Of a stretch of 64,000 bases of DNA, positions 21,132 to 29,388 are shown in pieces. The translations under genes were made by a program, and so were the position numbers. The DNA is taken from assembly GCA_049840815.1 (NCBI GenBank), contig JASGJI010000019.1:407028-471027 (forward strand), read 5' to 3'. Source of the DNA: JASGDN01 sp049840815. Lineage in GTDB: Bacteria > Chloroflexota > Chloroflexia > Thermomicrobiales > UBA6265. The notes beneath the pieces were generated by a model. It was not told where the DNA came from. It made no database searches and saw only the letters and a list, made by a program, of their open reading frames with translations. Every line of letters starts with the position of its first letter. Positions within the stretch are counted from its first letter, which is position 1.

Positions 21132-21222
21132 TGGGGCGTCGTGACGAGTCCCCGCCCTTCTACCATGTACAATAACGCCGATCGAGCAATAATTGCGTGT
21201 CGGCGTGGAGTCGGGGCAGCGG

Positions 21223-22521
21223 ATGGCACAAGGGCGCAGCGGCAGTCGAAATACCCGTACGACACGACGAGCCGCGCTCGACGCGCGCCGATCGGCGCGT
21301 CTGGTGGTTGCCGTGTTGCTCGGGGTGATGCTTGCCGCGCCGTTCTCCGCCATGTCGCTCGCGGCTGAAGCGGGTGGTGCTGGTCTGCAGCGCATATCCC
21401 CACACCTCACGCAGGAGACGGACGATCCTGACGGGGCGGCGGACCCTACAGAAGCCGTGCCGACTGACGTTCCTCCGACGGAGATCCCCCCGACCGAGAT
21501 TCCGCCGACCGATGTGCCCCCCACGGAACTTCCTACCGAGACCCTCGTGCCGACCGAGACCGCGACGGCCGAGCCGACGGCACCATCAACCCCATCCCCG
21601 ACCACTACCGCCTCCCCGACGATCATGCCTTCGCCTGCGGTGGCCTGGTCGTTGTCGCCCGATCTCGTCTGCGAGACCGAGGCCGATGCGGTGGTCTCGG
21701 GCGGTTCGATTGTCTACGTATGCAGGGTGGCTGCGACCGTCGTGGCCGGGGCCGCCCCGAACCTTGCATTGGAGCTTCAGTGGGATGTCACGACCGACGG
21801 ACGCTCCGATGACTGGTCGATCGAGGTGCGTCCATCCGACGCGGAGGCGTGGTCGGATGCCGGAGATGGAACCCCGCTCGAGATCGTCGATGCGTTCACG
21901 ACCGGGTCCGGTACGAGCACGCAGACGCTGGCCCGACCGCTGACGTTCGACCTGCAACTTACCCGTGCGTCGTGCGTGACGACCGATCCTCCCATCGCCG
22001 TCAGGATATCCGCCAGCATCACGGCACCACACGCATCGACGATGCCGATCGCGGCGACGGGGAGCACGACGCGCGACGCGACGGTGACGCCTGTTCTCGC
22101 GGCGATTCCAGAGCCGTCGATCTCGTTCCTGGGGCCATTGACGTTCGGGCAGGTGAGCCTGCCATCGAACGAGCAGGTCGCGGTTCAGGCTTCGACGGCG
22201 GTGTTGCTGATCGACGGACTCGACCAGAGTTGCGGCATCTGGACCATCGCGGTGGAAGGCGGATCGCTTTCCGCAGGAGGTGGCCGGGTGCTGGAGGCGG
22301 CGAATGTCCAGCTCATTTCGGTGAACGGGCAGCTCGCGCCATCAAGTCCGTGCGGCCTCGATGAGGCCTGCGTCGTTGCCGTGATCGCTGCCGGACCGAA
22401 TAGCCTGTCCTCGCTGCAACTCACATTGGGGTTTCAGGTGATCGTGCCAGCTGATGCACCATTGGGCGCGCTCCAGGCCCTGGTGACGGCAACGATCTTC
22501 AGGGGGACCGCATTACCATGA
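21223..22521 (+). CDS. Secreted Pro/Thr-linker protein, WxL-like
   Basis: 432 aa. Signal peptide (RLVVAVLLGVMLAAPFSAMS), then an ~80-residue spacer built on PPTEIPPTD repeats, then two beta-rich regions. The first has paired Cys and LELQWDVTTDGRSDDWSIEV; the second ends IVPADAPLGALQALVTATI, like the end of the WxL protein next door (VPDRTAAGTYTTTLTVTL). ATG at 21223 preferred to an upstream in-frame start at 21193 because it gives a cleaner signal peptide. Its stop overlaps the next start by ATGA (22518-22521), so the pair is co-translated. Homology to WxL proteins is inferred from pattern only. Confidence 0.6.
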   Translation: MAQGRSGSRNTRTTRRAALDARRSARLVVAVLLGVMLAAPFSAMSLAAEAGGAGLQRISPHLTQETDDPDGAADPTEAVPTDVPPTEIPPTEIPPTDVPPTELPTETLVPTETATAEPTAPSTPSPTTTASPTIMPSPAVAWSLSPDLVCETEADAVVSGGSIVYVCRVAATVVAGAAPNLALELQWDVTTDGRSDDWSIEVRPSDAEAWSDAGDGTPLEIVDAFTTGSGTSTQTLARPLTFDLQLTRASCVTTDPPIAVRISASITAPHASTMPIAATGSTTRDATVTPVLAAIPEPSISFLGPLTFGQVSLPSNEQVAVQASTAVLLIDGLDQSCGIWTIAVEGGSLSAGGGRVLEAANVQLISVNGQLAPSSPCGLDEACVVAVIAAGPNSLSSLQLTLGFQVIVPADAPLGALQALVTATIFRGTALP

Positions 22522-23090
22522 GGGATCGGTGCCTCGGAGCGATGGCGGTCGTGCGGACGCTTGTCGTCGTGCTTCTGGTGCTTGGCTCGGTCGGTGGGGA
22601 GCGGGTGTTCGCCGACACGTCCGCCTCCACCACGGCAAGCCTGAATGTCGGGCCGACGAGCGACACGACGTTCGCCGTCGCCGTTTCCGGGTCGACGTTC
22701 AGCGCGGTGACGTACCGGACCGGCAGCAGCTTCCAGAACGCGAGCGGGTCGGTTGTCATCACCGTCGTGGATGCCCGGGGAACGGGTGCGGGATGGACCG
22801 TCTCACTGGCGGCGAGCGGGGACTTGAAGTCCGGGGCGTCCAGCATCCCCATCAATGCCCTGTCGTTTCAGCCGGCATCGGTTCAGGGGCAGAATGGTGC
22901 GAACCCGAACGGGATCAACCGCTATGCGTTGACGATGTCCGCGCAATCCCAGCGTGTGCTGGTGGCGACGAACGGAAGCGGTAAAGGCACCTTCGTCTGC
23001 GCCCTGCAAGGGACGATCCGCGTCCCCGACCGGACGGCCGCCGGTACCTACACGACCACGCTGACGGTGACGCTGGTCTCCGGTTCCTGA
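22518..23090 (+). CDS. WxL-domain-like secreted protein
   Basis: 190 aa: signal peptide (VVRTLVVVLLVLGSVGG), then one beta-sandwich domain. It has the WxL layout: DARGTGAGWTVSLAAS (the W-x-x-L strand), a middle region ending SGKGTFVCALQGTIRVP, and the final TAAGTYTTTLTVTLVSGS strand, where classical members have a second Trp. In Firmicutes such domains bind peptidoglycan and are encoded with DUF916 proteins; a DUF916-like gene follows here. ATGA overlap with the preceding gene. Confidence 0.65.
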   Translation: MRDRCLGAMAVVRTLVVVLLVLGSVGGERVFADTSASTTASLNVGPTSDTTFAVAVSGSTFSAVTYRTGSSFQNASGSVVITVVDARGTGAGWTVSLAASGDLKSGASSIPINALSFQPASVQGQNGANPNGINRYALTMSAQSQRVLVATNGSGKGTFVCALQGTIRVPDRTAAGTYTTTLTVTLVSGS

Positions 23091-23139
23091 CGCATTCGCG
23101 AATCGTCCTGTGTCATCCCATCACCTATGGATACAATGA

Positions 23140-23167
23140 CCATGTGGCATTATTGTCCATGTGGCAT
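23140..23167 (+). promoter_or_regulatory. Direct repeat before the DUF916-like gene
   Basis: CCATGTGGCAT occurs at 23140-23150 and again at 23157-23167, 17 bp start to start, in an AT-rich spacer just upstream of the DUF916-like gene. Possible operator; no regulator known. Confidence 0.35.
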
Positions 23168-23196
23168 CTATGTTGGTTGGTGGGGGAGTGGGTACG

Positions 23197-24456
23197 GTGA
23201 CACGATCAATGTTGGGGCGATTGGTCAGGGAACGGGTGCTTGCGGCAGGCATGGCGATGATGCTCCTGCTCTCGCTCTGCTCGCCGATGCAGGCAATCGC
23301 CCAGGATTCGACGCCTCCCGCCTCGCCGGCGGCATCGACGACCGGCGTCCTCTTCTCGGTGAATCCGAAGGGTCAGGTGGATGGATCGTTCTTCGAGCTG
23401 AAGGCGAAGCCGGGCGACACCCTGGAACTCACCGTTCAGTTCGGGAACCTTGGGGCTGAGGCAATCGACCTGCGAACCTATGTTGCCGACGTCGTGACGC
23501 TGATCAATGGCGGGATGGGCATCACCGCCGAGGGCACCGCTGCGCAAGCGCCGACGACCTGGATCACGTATCCCGCCCAGACCTACTCGCTGAACCCCAA
23601 CGACGGACGGGAAATCACCTTCAAGGTGGTCGTGCCGACGGACGCGGCACCGGGGAACTACGTGAGCGCCCTGGTGGTGCAGACGGCGGACCCGGTTCCG
23701 GTGGAGGGCACGCCGCTCTTCGACCAGATCATCCAGAAGGCGGTGGCGATCGACATTACGGTCGAGGGTGATGCCCAGCCGAAGCTGGAGATCGGCACGG
23801 CGACCTACGACGCATCGGGATCGTCCCCGACCTTGAGCGTCGAGATCAGGAACACGGGTGCGCTGCGTCTTCGACCAGCCGGCAAGATCTCCGTGAAGGA
23901 CGCTTCCGGCGAGGAGATTCTCAGCGCCGACGTGGCAATGGGCAGCGTCTATGCCCGGACGGACACGCGCCTGCAGTTCGTGCTGCAACAGCCACTCCCT
24001 GCCGGGCACTACACCATCGACCTGACGCTCGCGGATGCGGATACGAAGGCGGAAGCCTCGGTGACGGACCTCGCGTTCGAGGCGATGGCACCGGTGGCAC
24101 CGATCCAGACGACCATCATCTTCCAGGACATCGCCATCGCGGCTGGTCCGGACGCGACCGCGCCGCAGTTCGCCACGGTGACGGGCACGATCGTCAACAA
24201 TGGCACGGCCCTGCCGAACGCGCAGCTCTCGATCACGGCCTCCCTCGATGGCAAGGAAGTCGAGACGTTCCAGCTGTTGCCGTCGGTCTCGCTGGCTACC
24301 GGCAACACCCCGATCCAGCAGCGGTACATTCCGGGTACTGGCTTCACCAAGGGAACATGGACCTTCGTCCTCACGCTCGAAAGCGTCGACCCATCCACTG
24401 GTGTCGCGTCCAAGCTGATCGAGCAGCCGGTGGAAACGCAGGTCGTCGTGCCATAA
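23197..24456 (+). CDS. DUF916/WxL-interacting-like secreted protein
   Basis: 419 aa. Signal peptide (VLAAGMAMMLLLSLCSPMQA, cleavage near AIAQD). Residues ~45-180 resemble the DUF916 domain: FSVNPKGQVDGSFFELKAKP, a TVQFGNLGAEAIDLRTYVADV strand, then TWITYPAQTYSLNPNDGREI and TFKVVVPTDAAPGNYVSALVV. Two further Ig-like beta domains follow (SVEIRNTGALRLRPAGKISV; TVTGTIVNNGTALPNAQLSI). The C-terminal membrane anchor usual in Firmicutes members is absent, so it is probably released or held by partners. GTG at 23197 is chosen for the GGGGGAG upstream; an in-frame GTG exists at 23161. Confidence 0.65.
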   Translation: MTRSMLGRLVRERVLAAGMAMMLLLSLCSPMQAIAQDSTPPASPAASTTGVLFSVNPKGQVDGSFFELKAKPGDTLELTVQFGNLGAEAIDLRTYVADVVTLINGGMGITAEGTAAQAPTTWITYPAQTYSLNPNDGREITFKVVVPTDAAPGNYVSALVVQTADPVPVEGTPLFDQIIQKAVAIDITVEGDAQPKLEIGTATYDASGSSPTLSVEIRNTGALRLRPAGKISVKDASGEEILSADVAMGSVYARTDTRLQFVLQQPLPAGHYTIDLTLADADTKAEASVTDLAFEAMAPVAPIQTTIIFQDIAIAAGPDATAPQFATVTGTIVNNGTALPNAQLSITASLDGKEVETFQLLPSVSLATGNTPIQQRYIPGTGFTKGTWTFVLTLESVDPSTGVASKLIEQPVETQVVVP

Positions 24457-24609
24457 CGACGCCCGTGCCGATTCTGGCGCCGGTCGTCTCCGTCTCCGAT
24501 CGATCCACGATGACGTGGTTCGACTGGGGACGGTTCGCGTTTCAGGGGATGATGACGCGGTACAGTTGCACGATGGTATGGCAGCGGATCGGTGAAGGGA
24601 AGTGGCAGG

Positions 24610-25671
24610 ATGTCGCGTGGGTGGGTTGCGAAGGCGGTCGAGGAACTGGAGCGCGATGCGCGGCGATCAGCGGATACGCACCTGATCCGGCTCGACGTGC
24701 CGGGTGCTCCGGGGATCACCATCTACCTGAAGGATGAATCGACCCACCTCACGGGCAGCCTGAAGCATCGCCTCGCGCGGTCGCTCTTCCTCTATGGCCT
24801 CTGCAACGGGGCGATTGTCGAAGGCACGACGCTGGTGGAGGCGTCGTCCGGGAGTACCGCCGTCTCCGAGGCGTACTTCGCGCGGCTGCTGGGACTGCCG
24901 TTTGTCGCGGTGATTCCGGCGGGGACGTCGCAGGCGAAAACCGACCAGATCGCCTTCTACGGCGGGCGCTGCCATTTCGTCGAGGATGGGGCGATGGTCT
25001 ACGACGAGGCGGCGCGGCTGGCGGTGGAGACGAACGGCTATTACCTCGACCAGTTCACGAATGCCGCCACGGCGACGGACTGGCGTGGGAACAACAACAT
25101 CGCGGAGTCGATCTTCACGCAGATGCGCTCCGAGCCGCACGCGGAGCCGACATGGATCGTGGTTGGGGCGGGGACGGGCGGCACGTCGTCCACCATCGGG
25201 CGTTACTTGCGCTATCGCGGGCATGACACGCGCCTGTGCGTGGTCGATCCGGATAACTCCGTCTTCTACGATCACTTCATGGGTGTAGATCGTGGAGACA
25301 AGCGCTGCCCTGGGTCCGGGATCGAGGGGATCGGGCGACCGCGGGTGGAGCCATCGTTCAACCCATGCGTGATCGACCGCATGATCCGGGTCGCGAACTG
25401 CGAGTCCTACGCGGGCATGCATTTCCTAGCGGAGGCGATTGGGCGGCGCTATGGCGGATCGACGGGCACGAACATGGTCGGCGTCTTCGCATTGGCCGCC
25501 GAGATGCAGGCGGCGGGGGAATCCGGCGCCATCGTGACGCTGGCGTGTGATCCGGGCGAGCGGTATCTGGACTCGTACTACAACCCGGCGTGGCTGGAGG
25601 CGAACGGCTATGACCTGGAGCCGAAGATCGCGCGCTTCCGCCGCTTCTTCCACGAGGGCATCTGGGAGTAG
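24610..25671 (+). CDS. PLP-dependent cysteine desulfhydrase, Cds1-type cysteine synthase family
   Basis: 353 aa, fold-type II. PLP lysine is K52 in TGSLKHRLA; the substrate loop EASSGSTAVSEA and phosphate-binding GAGTGGTSSTIGRYL are clear. DRMIRVAN and GGSTGTNMVG match the Cds1 branch (Mycobacterium Rv3684-like), which releases H2S from cysteine, rather than CysK/CysM; this assignment is from recalled pattern. ATG at 24610 lies after AAGTGGCAGG. It stands alone between the envelope genes and the repeat-bearing spacer before malate synthase. Confidence 0.8.
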   Translation: MSRGWVAKAVEELERDARRSADTHLIRLDVPGAPGITIYLKDESTHLTGSLKHRLARSLFLYGLCNGAIVEGTTLVEASSGSTAVSEAYFARLLGLPFVAVIPAGTSQAKTDQIAFYGGRCHFVEDGAMVYDEAARLAVETNGYYLDQFTNAATATDWRGNNNIAESIFTQMRSEPHAEPTWIVVGAGTGGTSSTIGRYLRYRGHDTRLCVVDPDNSVFYDHFMGVDRGDKRCPGSGIEGIGRPRVEPSFNPCVIDRMIRVANCESYAGMHFLAEAIGRRYGGSTGTNMVGVFALAAEMQAAGESGAIVTLACDPGERYLDSYYNPAWLEANGYDLEPKIARFRRFFHEGIWE

Positions 25672-25763
25672 GGGCGAGGCGAGAGACGGTCGGAGTGAGA
25701 ACGAGGCGGTGGACCTGCGTCGGACTCCGTGGATCAAGTGTCGGGTTGAGCGAATCAATCCCT

Positions 25764-25847
25764 GTAGGGGCGATCCTTGTGATCGCCCAGGGTCCTGCGG
25801 CAAAACCTCGGGCGATCACCGGCCACAGCTGCGAGGATCGCCCCTAC
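25764..25847. repeat. Nested inverted repeat, GTAGGGGCGATCCT family
   Basis: Outer arms GTAGGGGCGATCCT (25764-25777) and its exact complement (25834-25847); inner arms GTGATCGCCC (25779-25788) and GGGCGATCAC (25810-25819). The whole 84-bp unit can fold into one long hairpin. Its GTAGGGG end matches the GACCGACAC family at 26001 and 44174. Confidence 0.8.
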
Positions 25848-26000
25848 GAGACGTATGACACTTTGGCCTTGACGATCTACTCAGTGTCGTTCCCTCCGAA
25901 ACTCCGTCGGTGTGGCTTCGTCGCGATGTGGACCTGTGCCGGTCGAGGGAGACATAACGCCTGATTCGGCTGTTCCAGGAGTGCATGAACGGCGGAGGCG

Positions 26001-26040
26001 GTAGGGGCCAACAGCGGACGGACCCCGTGTCGGTCCCTAC
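26001..26040. repeat. Dispersed palindrome copy before malate synthase
   Basis: GTAGGGGCC at 26001-26009 and GGTCCCTAC at 26032-26040 pair imperfectly, with GGACCCCGTGTCGGTCC-like sequence inside. A further GTAGGGACCG lies at 26058-26067. Same family as 740-764 and 44137-44200. Confidence 0.65.
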
Positions 26041-26244
26041 GTACGGACGCCCTGCCAGTAGGGACCGATCGCGCATTGATCCGATGCGAGGAGCCTCCCG
26101 TCTCTCACTTCTCACTCCTCTTACCTCTCCCCTCGCCGGAGTGGGTTGCGAGTCCGGTGGCTTCGGGGGAAGATGCGGGCAGATCGTATCGCCGGCAGCG
26201 TCAGGTCTGGCAGTGTCGCCGGGCCGCCGTATCAGGAGGACTCC

Positions 26245-27831
26245 GTGAGCGAATCCGTCTCCCTCACCGCACCCGTCGCCCCCGAGCTGGAATCGTTCGT
26301 CTCGCCGGAGGCGCTCGCCTTCGTGGCCGACCTGCATCGGCGGTTCAACCCGCGCCGGCAGGAGTTGCTGGTTGCGCGCGGCGTGCGGCAGGAGCGCATC
26401 CTGAGTGGCGAGGAGCTCGGATTCCTCGAGGAGACGGCGGCGATCCGCAACGATCCCTCGTGGAAGGTTGCGTCCGCGCCCGCTGACTTGAACGACCGCC
26501 GTGCCGAGATCACCGGGCCATGCGACCGCAAGATGGTCATCAACGCGCTCAACTCCGGGGCGAAGGTCTTCATGGCCGACCTGGAGGACGCATCGTCCCC
26601 AACCTGGCACAACGTGGTCGATGGGCAGCGCAACCTCCACGATGCCGTGCGCCGCACCATCACCTTCGCAAACCCGGACGGCCGCACGTATCAGCTGAAC
26701 GAGGAGACCGCGACGTTGCTGGTGCGCCCGCGTGGATGGCACCTGAATGAGGCGCACATTCTCGTCGATGGAGGCGAGGCGTCCGGAAGCCTCGTCGATT
26801 TCGGTCTCTATTTCTTCCACAACGGCAAGGAGCTGGTCGAGCGCGGGAGCGGGCCGTACTTCTACCTGCCGAAGATGGAGAGCCACCTCGAAGCGCGGCT
26901 CTGGAACGATGTCTTCACCTACGCGCAGGAGCAACTGGACATTCCGCACGGCACCATCCGGGCGACGGTGCTGATCGAGACCTTCCCGGCGGCGTTCGAG
27001 ATGGAGGAGATCCTCTACGAACTGCGCGACCACGCGGCAGGACTGAATGCCGGGCGCTGGGACTACATCTTCAGCGCGATCAAGACGTACCGGAACCGCC
27101 CGGACAAGCTGCTGCCGGATCGAGCGCAGGTGACGATGGCGGTGCCGTTCATGCGGGCCTATACGCAGTTGCTGGTGAAGACCTGCCACACCCGAGGGGC
27201 ACATGCGATCGGCGGCATGGCGGCCTTCATCCCCACGCGCCGCGATCCGGAGGCGAACGAGATCGCGATGGCGAACGTCCACAAGGACAAGGAGCGCGAG
27301 GCCAACGACGGCTTCGATGGCTCGTGGGTGGCGCATCCGGGACTGGTGCCGATCGCGATCGAGGAGTTCACAAAGGTCCTCGGCGAGCGGCCGAACCAGA
27401 AGGAGAAGCTGCGCGAGGACGTGATCCCCGATCCGGTCGCGCTGACAACCTTCGACGTGCCGGGTGGCAAGATCACGGAGGCCGGGTTGCGCCTGAACGT
27501 GAATGTCGCCTTGCAGTACATCGACTCGTGGCTGAACGGGGTTGGCGCGGCGGCGATCAACAACCTGATGGAGGACGCCGCGACGGCCGAGATCTCCCGC
27601 GCGCAGGTCTGGCAGTGGATTCGCCACAACGCATCCACGGACGATGGCGAGCCGATCACCCGCGAGCGGTACGCGACGATCCGCGAGGAGGAGTTGGCGA
27701 AGCTGACGGCCCAGCGCGAAAGCCGGTTCGCCGATGCGGCGGCGATTCTCGACCTGCTGGTGCTCAACGACGAGTTCCTGTCGTTCCTGACGTTGCCGGC
27801 CTACCAGACGCTCGACCGGGATGCCGCCTGA
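26245..27831 (+). CDS. aceB: Malate synthase A
   Basis: 528 aa, the size of the A-type enzyme. Condenses glyoxylate with acetyl-CoA to malate. Landmarks: VFMADLEDASSPTWHNVVDG, RPRGWHLNEAH, the metal-site helix IETFPAAFEMEEI, the GRWDYIFS strand and WQWIRHNAST near the end. GTG at 26245 follows AGGAGGACTCC; the frame extends to 26146 without a site. No isocitrate lyase is in the window; the next two genes degrade allantoin, so the glyoxylate probably comes from ureidoglycolate rather than isocitrate. 31 bp to the allantoate amidohydrolase start. Confidence 0.95.
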   Translation: MSESVSLTAPVAPELESFVSPEALAFVADLHRRFNPRRQELLVARGVRQERILSGEELGFLEETAAIRNDPSWKVASAPADLNDRRAEITGPCDRKMVINALNSGAKVFMADLEDASSPTWHNVVDGQRNLHDAVRRTITFANPDGRTYQLNEETATLLVRPRGWHLNEAHILVDGGEASGSLVDFGLYFFHNGKELVERGSGPYFYLPKMESHLEARLWNDVFTYAQEQLDIPHGTIRATVLIETFPAAFEMEEILYELRDHAAGLNAGRWDYIFSAIKTYRNRPDKLLPDRAQVTMAVPFMRAYTQLLVKTCHTRGAHAIGGMAAFIPTRRDPEANEIAMANVHKDKEREANDGFDGSWVAHPGLVPIAIEEFTKVLGERPNQKEKLREDVIPDPVALTTFDVPGGKITEAGLRLNVNVALQYIDSWLNGVGAAAINNLMEDAATAEISRAQVWQWIRHNASTDDGEPITRERYATIREEELAKLTAQRESRFADAAAILDLLVLNDEFLSFLTLPAYQTLDRDAA

Positions 27832-27862
27832 CACCTGGTCCGATGCTGCCTTCGGAGAATCC

Positions 27863-29146
27863 ATGACTGACCGCTCCCTGAGCGACGCCGATGCCCGCGC
27901 CGCCCTGCTGATGACGCGCTGCGATGAGCTTGCCCGCTGCACCGAGGGGCAGGGCGAGTTGACGCGCACCTACGCCTCCGCCGCCCTCCGGGACGCGACC
28001 GCGCTCGTGGCCGGGTGGATGGCCGAGGCGGGGATGACGACGCGCACCGATGTCGTCGGGAACCTGGTCGGGCGTTATGAGGCCGATCCCGCCGTGCCGC
28101 ATCCCCGGACATTCCTGATCGGCGGACATCTCGATTCGGTGCGCAACGCAGGCCGCTACGATGGTCCGCTCGGGGTACTCACTGGCATTGCGTTCGTGCA
28201 GCGACTGCATGCCGAGGGCCGGCGGCTGCCGTTCGCGGTCGAGGTCATCGGGTTCGCGGACGAGGAGGGTGTGCGCTTCCACACGACCTACATTGGGTCG
28301 GGGACCGTTGCCGGGACGTTCGCGCCGGAGTCGTTGACCCACACCGATCCGGATGGCATCACGCTCGCCGAGGCAATGCGCGGGTTCGGGCTCGATCCCG
28401 ATCGCCTGGCCGATGGGCGGCGCGATCCCGGCGATCTGCTTGGGTTCGTGGAGGTGCATATCGAGCAGGGACCGGTGCTGGAGCGGCGCGGACTCCCGGT
28501 GGGCGTCGTCACGGGGATCGCCGGGGCGACGCGAGCGAGTGTCGTCTTCACCGGGATGGCCGGGCACGCGGGGACGGTGCCGATGCCGTTGCGGCGTGAT
28601 GCGCTGGCGGCGGCATCCGAATTCATCCTGGCCGTGGAGCGGATCGCGAACGAGGTGGAGCAGCTCGTCGGGACGGTCGGGCAGGTCTCGGTGCTGCCGG
28701 GCGCGAGCAACGTGATTCCGGGCCGGGTCGAGTTGACACTCGATGTTCGGCATCAGAACACCGCCGTGCGGGAGGCTGCTGTGGGACGGATGCGGGATGC
28801 GTTGGCCGAACTCGCGGCGCGGCGGCGTGTCGAGGCCGAATGGATCGACGTGCCGGGCTATCCGACCGTCGAATGCGATCTCGACCTGATGAGCCGCCTC
28901 ATCGACGCGATTGCGGACGAGGGGATCGAGCCGCTGCGGCTGCCGAGCGGAGCGGGGCACGACGCGGTGCCGCTCTCGACGATCACGCCGGTTTCCATGC
29001 TCTTCGTGCGGTGCAAGGATGGGATCAGCCACAACCCGGCGGAATCGATCGTCGGGGAGGACGTGGCGGTGGCGATCCGCGTCCTCGACCGGTTCATGCT
29101 CGGGATCGCGCTGGCGGTCGCGACCAGTTTCCAGCTCGAGGATTGA
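27863..29146 (+). CDS. allC: Allantoate amidohydrolase / M20 Zn-carbamoylase
   Basis: 427 aa. M20 metal-site motifs in order: GGHLDSV, YDGPLGV, ADEEGVRF, VEVHIEQGP, with MAGHAGTVPMPLRRDA in the dimerisation domain and SHNPAES near the end. The family includes allantoate amidohydrolases and N-carbamoyl-amino-acid hydrolases; the adjacent allantoinase favours allantoate. Releases ammonia and CO2 to give ureidoglycine/ureidoglycolate. ATG at 27863 has GGAG upstream; spacing from aceB fits one operon. Confidence 0.85.
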   Translation: MTDRSLSDADARAALLMTRCDELARCTEGQGELTRTYASAALRDATALVAGWMAEAGMTTRTDVVGNLVGRYEADPAVPHPRTFLIGGHLDSVRNAGRYDGPLGVLTGIAFVQRLHAEGRRLPFAVEVIGFADEEGVRFHTTYIGSGTVAGTFAPESLTHTDPDGITLAEAMRGFGLDPDRLADGRRDPGDLLGFVEVHIEQGPVLERRGLPVGVVTGIAGATRASVVFTGMAGHAGTVPMPLRRDALAAASEFILAVERIANEVEQLVGTVGQVSVLPGASNVIPGRVELTLDVRHQNTAVREAAVGRMRDALAELAARRRVEAEWIDVPGYPTVECDLDLMSRLIDAIADEGIEPLRLPSGAGHDAVPLSTITPVSMLFVRCKDGISHNPAESIVGEDVAVAIRVLDRFMLGIALAVATSFQLED

Positions 29147-29388
29147 CGATCCGGTCGGGTGGGTGGAAGGGTGCTCCGCCTGGCTATCCCTCAATGCATC
29201 ATACCGAAGCCGTCTCCGGGAGTCCAGTGGCTTCTTTAAGCCAGTAGCGATGGCCGACGGTGTCGGCGTGCCGAGGTGGTCCATCCTGATTGGGGGCCAT
29301 GGAGCAGGTCGGCTGTTGCGCCGATGTGTCCCGTACAATGCCCTCCCAAGGAATGCCGTGCGGTGTTGCGCCAGAGGAGGAGATGTCC

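Larger units (their letters stand above)
25672..26244. other. Intergenic region with two palindromic elements
   Basis: 573 bp without a gene between the desulfhydrase and malate synthase. Holds the nested inverted repeat 25764-25847 and a GTAGGGGCC...GGTCCCTAC palindrome at 26001-26040. The malate synthase promoter must lie here but is not obvious. Confidence 0.7.
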
